A stretch of DNA of 64,000 bases from Sphingopyxis flava (GTDB lineage: Bacteria; Pseudomonadota; Alphaproteobacteria; Sphingomonadales; Sphingomonadaceae): contig NZ_FUYP01000001.1 in the NCBI RefSeq assembly GCF_900168005.1, positions 220,640-284,639 of the forward strand, read 5' to 3'. Positions 9,384 through 17,010 of this stretch are shown one piece after another. The notes below the pieces were generated by a model. The model saw only the letters and a list, made by a program, of their open reading frames with translations. It was not told the origin of the DNA and did no database searches. Position numbers and translations under genes: made by a program. The stretch's first letter is position 1, and the number at the start of each line of letters is the position of its first letter.

Positions 9384-9500
9384 AGCCGGGGCCCTTGCGA
9401 CGCATCGCCGCCGGGCAGGCGCGGCCTATGGCGGGGCGCCCCGCCGCTGTCAAGGTGCGAGACTTGACGAGGTCGCGATTTCACAGGCATGGCGCGGGCA

Positions 9501-9629
9501 ATGAGCAAGCCGCCTTCTCCCGCCGACCTAGAACGCGAGCGACGCCTCGCCGAGGCACTGCGCGCCAACCTCAGGAAACGCAAGGCGCGCGCCCGCGAAG
9601 AGAAAGCCACGGACAAGACTAAAGATTGA
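9501..9629 (+). CDS. Small basic protein (42 aa)
   Basis: This short frame is rich in Lys, Arg and Glu and predicted as one long helix (LERERRLAEALRANLRKRKA). It starts MSKPPSPADLE and ends KTKD. An in-frame or nearby ATG at 9489 is in the same frame and gives a four-residue extension. The gene's end overlaps the convergent DUF1905 gene by 11 bases. The frame has the composition of small sphingomonad hypothetical proteins, but no function can be assigned. Confidence 0.5.
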   Translation: MSKPPSPADLERERRLAEALRANLRKRKARAREEKATDKTKD

Positions 9630-9933
9630 CGGTCACCGTCACTGCGCCGCCTTCGCTCAGTCCTTCGGCTTTGCGGATCGCGGCCTTGACCGGCAGGAGC
9701 CAGCCGCCGCTTTCGCGATGCGGAAAAACCGAGGTTGTCCAGCTGCTGCCACCGATCCGCGCTTCGACGCGGGCCGACCCGAACCCGCGCCGTCGGTCGA
9801 GCCATTGCCCTGATATGGCCGCGAGGCGCACCCTGTCGGCCGGCTCACCCTCGATAGTGACGAAATACCATGCGCCCGGCGCAGTTGCCGACTGCCAGCG
9901 CCAAAGCGGAGCCGTGACGGTGATGCTTTCCAA
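9619..9933 (-). CDS. DUF1905-type protein
   Basis: The 104-aa sequence matches the DUF1905 fold pattern: a start with VTAPLWRW, then APGAWYFVTIEG, GSARVEARIGGSSWTTSVFP, and an end LPVKAAIRKAEGLSEGGAVTV. This is a small beta-barrel family of unknown biochemical role, often fused to or found beside YdeI-like proteins. It follows the PPIase gene (minus strand) by three bases and is probably co-transcribed with it. Confidence 0.75.
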   Translation of the reverse strand: MESITVTAPLWRWQSATAPGAWYFVTIEGEPADRVRLAAISGQWLDRRRGFGSARVEARIGGSSWTTSVFPHRESGGWLLPVKAAIRKAEGLSEGGAVTVTVNL

Positions 9934-9936
9934 GAC

Positions 9937-10998
9937 CTATTTCGCCGCGACGGGTCGGATCGGCACCGGGATATTGCAGATATCCACCCCGCCCGCGGGT
10001 TTTATGAAAAAGGGGTCACGCCGATCGGCGCGCGCCGCTACATAGCGGGCAAAACTCTCGCTCTTGCTCGAAAGATATTCGAAATGCGGCCGGCCGGCCT
10101 CTGCCAGATCGCTTGCGAGGCGGACCGAGATGATCGGGACGCGCTGCGCGGGGTCATTGTAGACCCCGAGCGGCGCTGGCCCGCGCGGCAAGCTCGACAG
10201 ATGCTCGATCCCACTGATCACGCGGCCCACGAGCGCGATGTTCCGGTCAAGGTGCCGCGGGGCGTGGCCGATGACGGCGTAGAGCTCGGCGCCGCTGCCC
10301 GTATTGGGCGACATATCGCGCGCAACTCCTACCATGCCATAGCAGTGGACCGGCCACATGGGAGAGCCAGCCTCTTCTTCCGGTCCCCCGGCGAGCGGCC
10401 ATCCCTCGTGGAACTCGACCCACGATGCGTAGGGGTCGCGCTCATGCCAGCCCTGCGGCGCGGCCGCTGTGCGTGTCACCCCAATCGCAATCTCCCCCAA
10501 CCGGTCCCGCTCGTCTGCAAGGTCAGCTCCCATTGCGGCGATATCGGCGGAATCATCGGCCGATGCGGCCTGGGCAATCGACATGGCCGTGGTCGCATAT
10601 TCGCTCTCCGGCGCCGCCACCAGCGCATCTGGCAGCGGCTTGGCATTCGCCGGGTCGTCGCCATCGGCATCGCCCCATTGGGCAACATAATTGTCCTGTA
10701 CCCGGTAGATACTGGCGCCATCCCACCAGTGAGCAGCGGCAAGCTTTCGGATATTGCCGATCCAGCCCTGGCTGAACGGCGCCGGCATCAGTTGTATGAC
10801 AACGCGCCGCTCGCTGCCCGCCGCGTCTCTCGCAAGGTCCATGACCAGCAGGTCGGAAGGTGCGATCGCGGTCCATTCCTCAGCCTTGGCCGCATCGACG
10901 ATCTGCCCCGGCGAAAGCGGAGTTTCGGCGTCTTGCGCGTGCGCAGCAGAATAAAGGGCGAAGGCCGTGGCGGCGGCAGCGAGCAATTGCTTCATCAT
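9937..10998 (-). CDS. Periplasmic cyclophilin-type peptidylprolyl isomerase
   Basis: This 353-aa protein starts with a signal peptide (MMKQLLAAAATAFALYSAAHAQ, cleavage after AHA). The cyclophilin-like core has FSQGWIGNIRKLAAAHWWDGASIYRVQDNYVAQWGD near residues 80-120 and later GSGAELYAVIGHAPRHLDRNIALVGRVI, which corresponds to the cyclophilin TVFG/GRV region. Catalytic-type residues are only partly recognisable, so enzyme activity is less certain than the fold. The upstream stretch to 11070 overlaps the tRNA-Ser neighbourhood and is not thought to be coding. Confidence 0.8.
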   Translation of the reverse strand: MMKQLLAAAATAFALYSAAHAQDAETPLSPGQIVDAAKAEEWTAIAPSDLLVMDLARDAAGSERRVVIQLMPAPFSQGWIGNIRKLAAAHWWDGASIYRVQDNYVAQWGDADGDDPANAKPLPDALVAAPESEYATTAMSIAQAASADDSADIAAMGADLADERDRLGEIAIGVTRTAAAPQGWHERDPYASWVEFHEGWPLAGGPEEEAGSPMWPVHCYGMVGVARDMSPNTGSGAELYAVIGHAPRHLDRNIALVGRVISGIEHLSSLPRGPAPLGVYNDPAQRVPIISVRLASDLAEAGRPHFEYLSSKSESFARYVAARADRRDPFFIKPAGGVDICNIPVPIRPVAAK

Positions 10999-11072
10999 GC
11001 CTGTCTGCCATGTCCAATCGGCTTGCGAAAGCCCTGCCAAGCGACTAGGGCCCGCCTTCATCCAGTGCATGC

Positions 11073-11163
11073 GGAGCGGTGGCCGAGTGGTCGAAGGCGC
11101 TCGCCTGGAAAGTGAGTATACGGCAAAACCGTATCGAGGGTTCGAATCCCTCCCGCTCCGCCA
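11073..11163 (+). tRNA. tRNA-Ser (anticodon GGA); prophage integration target
   Basis: The 91-nt sequence has acceptor arms GGAGCGG/CCGCTCC, an anticodon stem CTCGC/GTGAG with loop CTGGAAA (anticodon GGA, reading TCC), a long variable arm typical of serine tRNAs (GTATACGGC...ACCGTATC), T-loop TTCGAATC, and an encoded CCA. The 3' end contains the 15-bp attachment core, so the tRNA remains intact after integration. Confidence 0.96.
11149..11163. other. attL core (15 bp) within tRNA-Ser 3' end
   Basis: The sequence CCTCCCGCTCCGCCA is repeated exactly at 55757-55771. It covers the 3' T-stem/acceptor strand and CCA of the tRNA. The two copies differ on both flanks, so 15 bp is the full identity block. 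The integrase gene begins 165 bases to the right, the usual arrangement. Confidence 0.88.
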
Positions 11164-11277
11164 ACTGGCCTTCCCCAGCCGTTCTTATCCGTTCACTCAT
11201 CCCGGTTTTCTGCCACTTTTCGGCCGATCCGGTCATTGAACCCGTTCGAGGTCGTTCACAGGCGTTCACAAGCCGAT

Positions 11278-11317
11278 ATGGTATTTCGCATGGTATCGCG
11301 GCGCGGATCTATGGTAT
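11278..11317 (+). repeat. Integrase arm-type sites, left (three ATGGTAT copies)
   Basis: ATGGTAT occurs at 11278-11284, 11290-11296 and 11311-11317, just before the integrase start. The same heptamer appears twice near attR with the same 12-bp spacing as the first two left copies. Such repeats on both att flanks are typical of arm-type binding sites of tyrosine integrases. Confidence 0.7.
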
Positions 11318-11327
11318 AGCGCCCTCG

Positions 11328-12764
11328 ATGCTGAACGATGCGAAGATCAAGGCCGCCAAGCCGAAGGCCGCCGCGTACAAGCTCGCCGATTCCGAGCAGC
11401 TCTATTTGTTCGTTTCGCCCGCCGGCGGAAAGCACTGGCGGATGAACTACACTTACGGCCGGAACCTCAAGGGCAAGCCCGCACAGAAGACGCTTGCGCT
11501 CGGCTCCTACCCTGCCGTGACCCTGCTCGATGCCCGCGCCAAGCGCGATGCCGCCAAGGCGATGCTGCGGGAGGGGCGCGACCCGGCCGTCGAGCGCCGC
11601 GTCGCCGCGAAGGCGAAGGCGCTCAGCAATGCAAACACCTTCGAGGCCGTCGCTCTGCAATGGTTCGAGCTCAAGAGCGGCTGGTCGGTGGAGAAGTTCA
11701 AGGCCTGGCGCGATGCGCACGATGGCGGCTGGTCGCCGCGCGATTCGCGGCATTGGGTCGAGCGCCCACGCGCCGGCTGGTCCGTTGTGCACGCGGGAGA
11801 CGTCTTTCGCTCGCTCGAGCGCGACGTCTTCCCGGAGATCGGAGACCTTCCGATCACCGAGATCGAAAGCCCCAGGGTGCTCGAGGTTCTCAACATCATC
11901 GTGCAGCGGGGTGCCATTGAGACGGCGCACCGCGTCTGCCAGCGCATCAGCGACGTCTATATTTACGCGATCCCGGCCGGCATCGCGAAGCGAAACCCTG
12001 CCGCGAGCATGGCAAAGGCCCTGCCGAGGGTGCCGCCCGCGAAGAAGCAGGCCGCCATCATCGATCGCATCGAGAAGAACGAGGATCGGCTGCGCGCCGT
12101 GCGGCAGCTGCTGATCGACTGCGAGGCGCTCCGCACGCGCGCCGGTACCAAGTTCGCCCTGCGCCTGCTCGCCCTCACCGCGGTTCGCCCGGGCGAGCTG
12201 CGCGGCGCGCGCTGGGAAGAATTCGAAGGCCTGGACGGCCCGGAGCCGCTGTGGCGCATCCCCGCGGCGCGCATGAAGGGCGACGCGGAGCGAAAGCTCG
12301 AGGAAGCCGGCGATCACCTGGTGCCGCTGGCGCGACAATCTGTCGAGGTGCTGCAAGCGCTTCGGCAGCTAAGCGGCCATCTCCCCCTGCTCTTCCCCAG
12401 CGAGCGGCACGCGCACCGGCCGATCTCCGAGAACACGCTGCGCGCGCTCCTGATCCGCGCCGGATATGAGCAGCGCCACGTCCCGCACGGTTTCCGCGCG
12501 ACAATGAGCACGATCATGAACGAGGCGCCCGGCCGGCAGAAGAACGACCGCGCTATCATCGACCTGATGCTGGCGCACGTCCCGAAAGACAAGGTCGAGG
12601 GCGCCTATAATCGCGCGGCCTACATGGGACGGCGGCGCGAGCTCGCCCAGGAATGGGCCGACATGCTTCTGGAAGGCATGTGGGATCCGCATGTCCACCT
12701 CGGCCAGCCTATTCGGAACGCTGACAAGTCGCCCAAGGGGCCGAGAGCGAAGGCTGCTGCCTGA
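11328..12764 (+). CDS. Prophage tyrosine integrase (DUF4102 N-terminal type)
   Basis: This 478-aa site-specific recombinase has an N-terminal arm-binding region (KIKAAKPKAAAYKLADSEQL and GRNLKGKPAQKTLALGSYP) typical of DUF4102 integrases, then a core-binding region and a C-terminal catalytic domain. Catalytic residues visible are Arg in TAVRPGELRGARW, His-x-x-Arg in VPHGFRATMS, His in LAHVPKD, and Tyr in AYNRAAY. The ATG at 11328 lies right after the arm repeats; longer upstream reading would run through the tRNA. It catalyses integration into tRNA-Ser. Confidence 0.93.
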   Translation: MLNDAKIKAAKPKAAAYKLADSEQLYLFVSPAGGKHWRMNYTYGRNLKGKPAQKTLALGSYPAVTLLDARAKRDAAKAMLREGRDPAVERRVAAKAKALSNANTFEAVALQWFELKSGWSVEKFKAWRDAHDGGWSPRDSRHWVERPRAGWSVVHAGDVFRSLERDVFPEIGDLPITEIESPRVLEVLNIIVQRGAIETAHRVCQRISDVYIYAIPAGIAKRNPAASMAKALPRVPPAKKQAAIIDRIEKNEDRLRAVRQLLIDCEALRTRAGTKFALRLLALTAVRPGELRGARWEEFEGLDGPEPLWRIPAARMKGDAERKLEEAGDHLVPLARQSVEVLQALRQLSGHLPLLFPSERHAHRPISENTLRALLIRAGYEQRHVPHGFRATMSTIMNEAPGRQKNDRAIIDLMLAHVPKDKVEGAYNRAAYMGRRRELAQEWADMLLEGMWDPHVHLGQPIRNADKSPKGPRAKAAA

Positions 12765-13372
12765 GCTCGACTTAGAGATTCCGCATCGAATCGGCGGCCG
12801 GCACAGTAACCACCGCTGGGTTTCTTATGTTTAATTCTTCGCGAGCAACGCTTGAGCTTCCCCACTTGGTAAATCGACGATTTACCGATGCAAAAAGTTT
12901 ACACCGCCAGACGGCGAGCGGCAAGATGGCTGAAAACATAGGAATTCCGCTGGTCAGGACTTAAAATCGGCGATGTACCGAATCAATTTATCGACGAATG
13001 GAGTCATTCATTCGCCATTTACCGTCTTGCATCGCCGGGCCAGCACGTCACTATAGATGGTGGTACAGCCCAAAGGACACCGTTCTTGGGTTTCACCAAA
13101 GCGAAAGGCGGCCAATCCAAGATCAGCCGCCTTACGATCGGCCCCGCACGCCAACCTCGCCAAAGGATCGTGCGGACTACCCTGGCCCCTTCCACAAGGG
13201 CATGTGAGCAACGGCGCGCTTCCATTCCAACCGGCGGCGCGCCGTTGTGCATTCAGGTTTAAGCAAATTCTGACCGCATCGTCAAAAGCAATTGCGAAGG
13301 GCCGCGCTCTGAATGCGACCAACTGGGGAAACGACGCGATCCTCTATGGTCCGCTAGTAAGGACCTGAAGCG
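12765..13372. other. Non-coding stretch after integrase, with a palindrome
   Basis: No convincing gene was found in these 608 bases. At 12868-12886 there is a perfect palindrome (GGTAAATCG, centre A, CGATTTACC), and related half-sites (TACCGA, TTTATCGACGA, ATTTACCG) recur at 12970-13025. The left third is A/T richer than its surroundings. It may hold operator sites or the promoter of an undetected transcript. Short frames here have no recognisable features. Confidence 0.5.
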
Positions 13373-14260
13373 TCAATTATCTAGGAGATCGTCCCCGGGA
13401 TCGCCGTCAATCACGGCGTGAACCTCGGTCACTCGATAGGCCAAAGGTTTCCCCGTCGCGCTAGTTTCGACATTTACACTGACGTCGAACAAGGCGCGAA
13501 AGATGTTCCCTTCCAGTTGAATTTTCTCGTGCCGCATCCGCTGCTCTGCCAAGTCAGATGCATACAGGATCGGCATTGCCCTCGGCGCAATGCTGTCTAT
13601 GACGCCGCGCTCCCCTCCCTTCTTTCCGGGCTTGCCTGCTTCAACGCTGGGCCTGACAAACCTCAGGAGCGCCCGCTCCTGGTTCTCCCCCGAACTGGCT
13701 TCCAGTTCGCGGCGGTGATCCGCTATTTCCTCCGCCGCCCGCCTGGCCTCATCCGTGGAAAACTGAAAAACAGCCCGGACGTTTCTCTCTCCGTCTTCGA
13801 ACGCCGCCGCCTCGAGCCGAGCAGTCCCGTTTGGGTCACTGGCGATCGCTTCAGTGACTCGCAGAAAGTCGGCGAGATCGCCCTTAGAAACGCCTTCTGC
13901 TCGTCCGCCCCTTTTGAAATATTTGGAAAATCGGCCGCCAAAATCCTCTACGAAGTCCGTAAAAATTTGGACCTTTTCCATTACGTCGATCACGGCGCTT
14001 ACGGCGGCAAGTAGAGTCCCGCCTCCAACAAAAGTGACCAGGTCGGCTTCAATGCAGCCAGCACGCACCTCTTTGACAAAAAACTCGCTGTCGCTTTTTA
14101 ATTCCGGATACTCGCGCGCAACAAATTTCTCAAACTGCGAGCCGACACCGACAAATTGCGATACAAAGTCAGAAAGTGCAATTGGCTGGCTATTGTCCAG
14201 CTTCAAGCGAATGTGCGCGCCATCTTCCCCCATAGCCTCGTTGTATAATACTCTTGTCAA
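13373..14260 (-). CDS. Accessory protein of unknown function (295 aa)
   Basis: This is a lone leftward gene near attL, separated from the next operon by about 60 bases. It begins RVLYNEAMGEDGAHIRLKLDN and contains ALSDFVSQFVGVGSQFEKFV, a hydrophobic GGGTLLAAVSAVIDVMEKVQ segment (about residues 78-98), and an Arg/Glu-rich middle (STDEARRAAEEIADHRRELE). Overall it looks soluble with one possible membrane or buried helix. The composition is less GC-rich than its neighbours. Position next to the attachment site and isolation are typical of lysogenic conversion or defence cargo, but no family is recognised. Confidence 0.7.
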   Translation of the reverse strand: MTRVLYNEAMGEDGAHIRLKLDNSQPIALSDFVSQFVGVGSQFEKFVAREYPELKSDSEFFVKEVRAGCIEADLVTFVGGGTLLAAVSAVIDVMEKVQIFTDFVEDFGGRFSKYFKRGGRAEGVSKGDLADFLRVTEAIASDPNGTARLEAAAFEDGERNVRAVFQFSTDEARRAAEEIADHRRELEASSGENQERALLRFVRPSVEAGKPGKKGGERGVIDSIAPRAMPILYASDLAEQRMRHEKIQLEGNIFRALFDVSVNVETSATGKPLAYRVTEVHAVIDGDPGDDLLDN

Positions 14261-14321
14261 AGCGCAACTCCTATCGGGGTAGTGCTATGCGCCCAGGCAA
14301 GGGTGACAGTTTTTGTCATGC

Positions 14322-14657
14322 TCAGCGTCTCCCCCGCTTCTTTTGCGAGATCTCGCCCAAGCTGCGCACGTCGGCCGGATGCACGATGCTCCCGTCCTGC
14401 GCGTGCCAGGTCAGGTTGTGGCGCTGAAACCAGCCCGGGGGCAGTTCCCAGATGCCGCCGACCATGAAGGTCTCAAGGTCGCGCGGGTTCTCGACGAGAT
14501 AGCCCAGGAGACCGCCGGCGGTCTCCATTGCGCCGACGCCAGCTTGTGCCGCCAGATTGGTGGCGACCTCGGCAATCCGATCGAGAACGACTTGCGCGTC
14601 GTAGCGTTTGGGTGGTGCGAACTGGCCGCCCAAGCGCATCGAATAGCGGTCACGCAT
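14322..14657 (-). CDS. Phage protein of unknown function
   Basis: The 111-aa frame starts MRDRYSMRLGGQFAPPKRYD and contains WELPPGWFQRHNLTW and VHPADVRSLGEISQKKRGRR. Its start overlaps the end of the XRE-type gene, which fixes the start at 14657. It is the last gene of the leftward early operon. No domain is recognised. Confidence 0.65.
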   Translation of the reverse strand: MRDRYSMRLGGQFAPPKRYDAQVVLDRIAEVATNLAAQAGVGAMETAGGLLGYLVENPRDLETFMVGGIWELPPGWFQRHNLTWHAQDGSIVHPADVRSLGEISQKKRGRR

Positions 14658-14988
14658 TGGGTGCGTCCCCTTTCGTTTGGTGGGCCTTGAGGGCGGCATC
14701 TACTTGGATCGCAATCTTCATTGCCTCGGGGTGCAGGCTCGTTGCTCCTGCCTCGATCCCGACCAAATCGGCGAACGTCCATCCGAGCGCACGACACAAG
14801 CCGAAGGTCGTGCGAAGCGTCGGGTTCTTGTTCTTGCCGTTCTCGATTTCCCAAACGTAGGATTTCGTCAGCCCCGCGCGTTCGGCAACCTTGTCAAGCG
14901 ACAGGCCCAAGGCCTTGCGCCGATCCCTGACACGCTGCCCGTAACCGGCAATCTGCGCGTCAAAATCGTCTACCGTCGGTATATCCAT
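14650..14988 (-). CDS. XRE-family helix-turn-helix protein
   Basis: The 112-aa protein carries a HTH_XRE domain near residues 15-70 (RVRDRRKALGLSLDKVAERAGLTK, then SYVWEIENGKN). It probably binds DNA as a regulator. The C-terminal part (LHPEAMKIAIQVDAALKAHQ) is helical. A GTG one codon earlier (14991) is an alternative start; the ATG overlaps the upstream stop (TGATG). Confidence 0.8.
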   Translation of the reverse strand: MDIPTVDDFDAQIAGYGQRVRDRRKALGLSLDKVAERAGLTKSYVWEIENGKNKNPTLRTTFGLCRALGWTFADLVGIEAGATSLHPEAMKIAIQVDAALKAHQTKGDAPNA

Positions 14989-15380
14989 CACCGCGCATCT
15001 CCTTCGGGGGCGAGGGCGCCGCGTGGAGCGGCGTTAATAGCTGCGAGGATCGCCTCCCTATCGCCCCCGTCAGTTTCGCGATTGAAGTGCAGGCACAGGA
15101 TGCGCTTGTTGCCAGGGTCTGCTGAGATCGCGCGAATGTCGCGTAGGGGGCGCAGCGGCTCGGTTTCATCAACCTCCTGTGCGGGGGTGGCGGAGAGGGC
15201 GGCTTTGGCGACGGACAAGGCTTGGTGAGCATCGTGGGCGCGGAAATTCTCTGCGCCGTTGCCCGCCTCCGAACTGGACTTCATCAGTCCTTTCGCCAGC
15301 ATCAAGTTGTGGTTGATCCATTTCAACGCACGGTCGGCTTCCGCCTGCGTCACGTGCACAGGCCCAGCAGTGTCGGTCAT
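14988..15380 (-). CDS. Phage protein of unknown function
   Basis: The 130-aa soluble protein has a helical N-terminus (VTQAEADRALKWINHNLMLAK) and the C-terminal segment GNKRILCLHFNRETDGGDREAIL. It overlaps both neighbours by a few bases. Many early phage proteins carry a similar final motif, but function is unknown. Confidence 0.6.
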   Translation of the reverse strand: MTDTAGPVHVTQAEADRALKWINHNLMLAKGLMKSSSEAGNGAENFRAHDAHQALSVAKAALSATPAQEVDETEPLRPLRDIRAISADPGNKRILCLHFNRETDGGDREAILAAINAAPRGALAPEGDAR

Positions 15381-15916
15381 TGCCCCGCCTCCCCCGATGT
15401 TTCGGGCGCATCGCTTTCAGCGACCGCGCTCTCGTGAACGGCACCCGTTCCGGTTGCCGCCCTACGGGCTTCGATCGCTTGCGCGTCTATGGTCTCATAT
15501 CCGCGCACGTCGATTGCCCACGCATCCCTGTATCCGTGACGGTCAAGCCATGCCTCCATTGTGGCAGTAAGCTCTCGCTCCAGCTCGCGGCACGCTTCAT
15601 CGCCCCACGCGGCGGACGGTCCTTCGTCTTCCGGCCCGTATTCGTAATTGGCGTCATCGAAATCCTCCGCAATGCGGTCAATGTCGAAATGCAGGGCTTG
15701 ATATTTGAACCTCTCGCCTTGACAGATCAGAAACGGCTCACCGCAATATTCTGCGATCCCCGCGTCAATTGCCTGTTCGCGCGTGTCGCTCCGGGAATGG
15801 AGATATTCTTCATTTTGAGTGTGCCACCACCCCGCGCTAGGGATGCCACTCTGCGAAGCCGGAACGGCTGAGGCCGTCAGGCTGGCAGCCCGGTCGGCGA
15901 TAGCCGAAGCGCCCAT
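15377..15916 (-). CDS. Phage protein of unknown function, acidic
   Basis: This 179-aa protein is acidic, with FDIDRIAEDFDDANYEYGPEDEG in the middle. It also contains GWWHTQNEEYLHSRSDTREQAI, IAEYCGEPFLICQGE and RELERELTATMEAWLDRHGY. The C-terminal 40 residues are Ala/Glu-rich. The ATG at 15916 overlaps the upstream stop as TGATG. No known function. Confidence 0.62.
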   Translation of the reverse strand: MGASAIADRAASLTASAVPASQSGIPSAGWWHTQNEEYLHSRSDTREQAIDAGIAEYCGEPFLICQGERFKYQALHFDIDRIAEDFDDANYEYGPEDEGPSAAWGDEACRELERELTATMEAWLDRHGYRDAWAIDVRGYETIDAQAIEARRAATGTGAVHESAVAESDAPETSGEAGQ

Positions 15917-16164
15917 CACGCATCCCCCCGCTTACGCCGTCTCCGCTCTGCATCGCGTGCGAGTTTGTTGCGCCAGCGTTCGGCGTCGTCCTTGGTGGCT
16001 TCAACGATGGCGCCAAGGTCGTTGGCGATCTGCTTCCATTCGTCGATCTCAACCGCCTGCTGTGCGAGGTCTTGGACGGCCAGCTTGAACTTGGCTTCCC
16101 AATCCTTCGCCGCTTTCACGCGCATAAGACCGAGCGCGGAGAGTGTCTTGTCGAGTAGGGTCAC
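15916..16164 (-). CDS. Small coiled-coil phage protein
   Basis: The 82-aa protein is a long helix with heptad-like spacing (KDWEAKFKLAVQDLAQQAVE, then EIDEWKQIANDLGAIVEATK) and a very basic tail (RRRRKRGDA). It is likely a small structural or DNA-associated protein. No further assignment. Confidence 0.6.
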   Translation of the reverse strand: MTLLDKTLSALGLMRVKAAKDWEAKFKLAVQDLAQQAVEIDEWKQIANDLGAIVEATKDDAERWRNKLARDAERRRRKRGDA

Positions 16165-16216
16165 TGTTTTCCCGGCGCGCTTATTAGGCTGACCGCCGTC
16201 TCCTGGTTGAGAATTG

Positions 16217-16420
16217 CTAAGCGGCCTCGCGCTGAGCGAGCTGCGCGTCCTTCCAGGCGCGGACCTCGATCTCGCTCCAGCGCGACGAGGATCCGCCGGG
16301 GTGGCAGGGCTTCGGGAAGGTGCCCTGACGGATCCAGCGATAGATGATCGTCTTGCCGTAGCCGACGATGTTCATCACCTCCGCGAGCGGGATGAGGCGG
16401 TCGTTGGCAGGGTCAGTCAT
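16217..16420 (-). CDS. AlpA-family excisionase-like regulator
   Basis: This 67-aa protein has the AlpA/MerR-like winged helix: RLIPLAEVMNIVGYGKTIIY, then RWIRQGTFPKPCHPGG and a WSEIEVRAWKDAQLAQ end. Such proteins act as excisionases or as activators of phage genes. The start at 16420 overlaps the upstream stop (ATGA). It is the obvious Xis candidate for the tRNA-Ser integrase. Confidence 0.85.
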   Translation of the reverse strand: MTDPANDRLIPLAEVMNIVGYGKTIIYRWIRQGTFPKPCHPGGSSSRWSEIEVRAWKDAQLAQREAA

Positions 16421-17010
16421 GCGTCGATGTTCCTTTGTTCGACGGTGAACGTGACGGCGGCGACCCAAGGGTTAGCCTCCCATGCGCCGGCGCCGTTGAT
16501 GCTGTTCCAAAGGGCTGCGTATGCCTCGACCGGATCTTCACAGCTTTCCTCGATCAGCGTGACGCCCTCCTGGACGGCATCGACTTCGCTGCATTCCTGC
16601 AGCCGCTCGACGCGGACCTCGGTCACAGTGAGGGTGAGGCGCGACGCCCATCGCGGCATGTGCATGCCGGCGCGGCGGCGACCTACGCGAGATCCGTCGG
16701 CTTCGGTCCAATTGAAGGTCGCGTCGTCAGCCTTGTATCTCAGCGGCTCGTCACCGCCCATCTCGGACGGGGCGAGGTCGTCATAGGCCGGCGTCGTAAA
16801 CCATTCCTCGCGGACATAGAGGCGATCGCCTACCGCAAACCGAGCGTGAATTTCTTGGCCGGTTGCCATGTCAATGATCGTCTCGCAGTCGCCGGCGTTA
16901 TCGATGTCATCGCCGGGCTGCGGGTTCAGAATGCGCCGCGTCTGCGTCTTGCGGCCTTCGAGCAGCGCGCGGACCATCGGGGCGGAGAAGAGGATGGGTC
17001 GGTCTGTCAT
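16417..17010 (-). CDS. ASCH/PUA-like phage protein
   Basis: The 197-aa protein starts RPILFSAPMVRALLEGRKTQTRR, the typical opening of an ASCH-like domain in phage proteins, and continues with RFAVGDRLYVREEWF and MPRWASRLTLTVTEVRVERLQ. The domain is linked to RNA/nucleotide binding. The C-terminus has WNSINGAGAWEANPWVAAV. Within phages the exact role is unknown. Confidence 0.75.
   Translation of the reverse strand: MTDRPILFSAPMVRALLEGRKTQTRRILNPQPGDDIDNAGDCETIIDMATGQEIHARFAVGDRLYVREEWFTTPAYDDLAPSEMGGDEPLRYKADDATFNWTEADGSRVGRRRAGMHMPRWASRLTLTVTEVRVERLQECSEVDAVQEGVTLIEESCEDPVEAYAALWNSINGAGAWEANPWVAAVTFTVEQRNIDA

Noticed and set aside
11250..11320. Possible CRISPR-like repeats (ATGGTAT, GTTCACA)
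   Set aside because: The repeats are 7 bases with uneven spacing and sit at the attachment site, so they are integrase sites.
12998..13322. Short frames on both strands in the gene-free stretch (69, 77 and 104 aa)
   Set aside because: They overlap each other, lack start signals and have no recognisable sequence; one with several Cys was considered but not kept.
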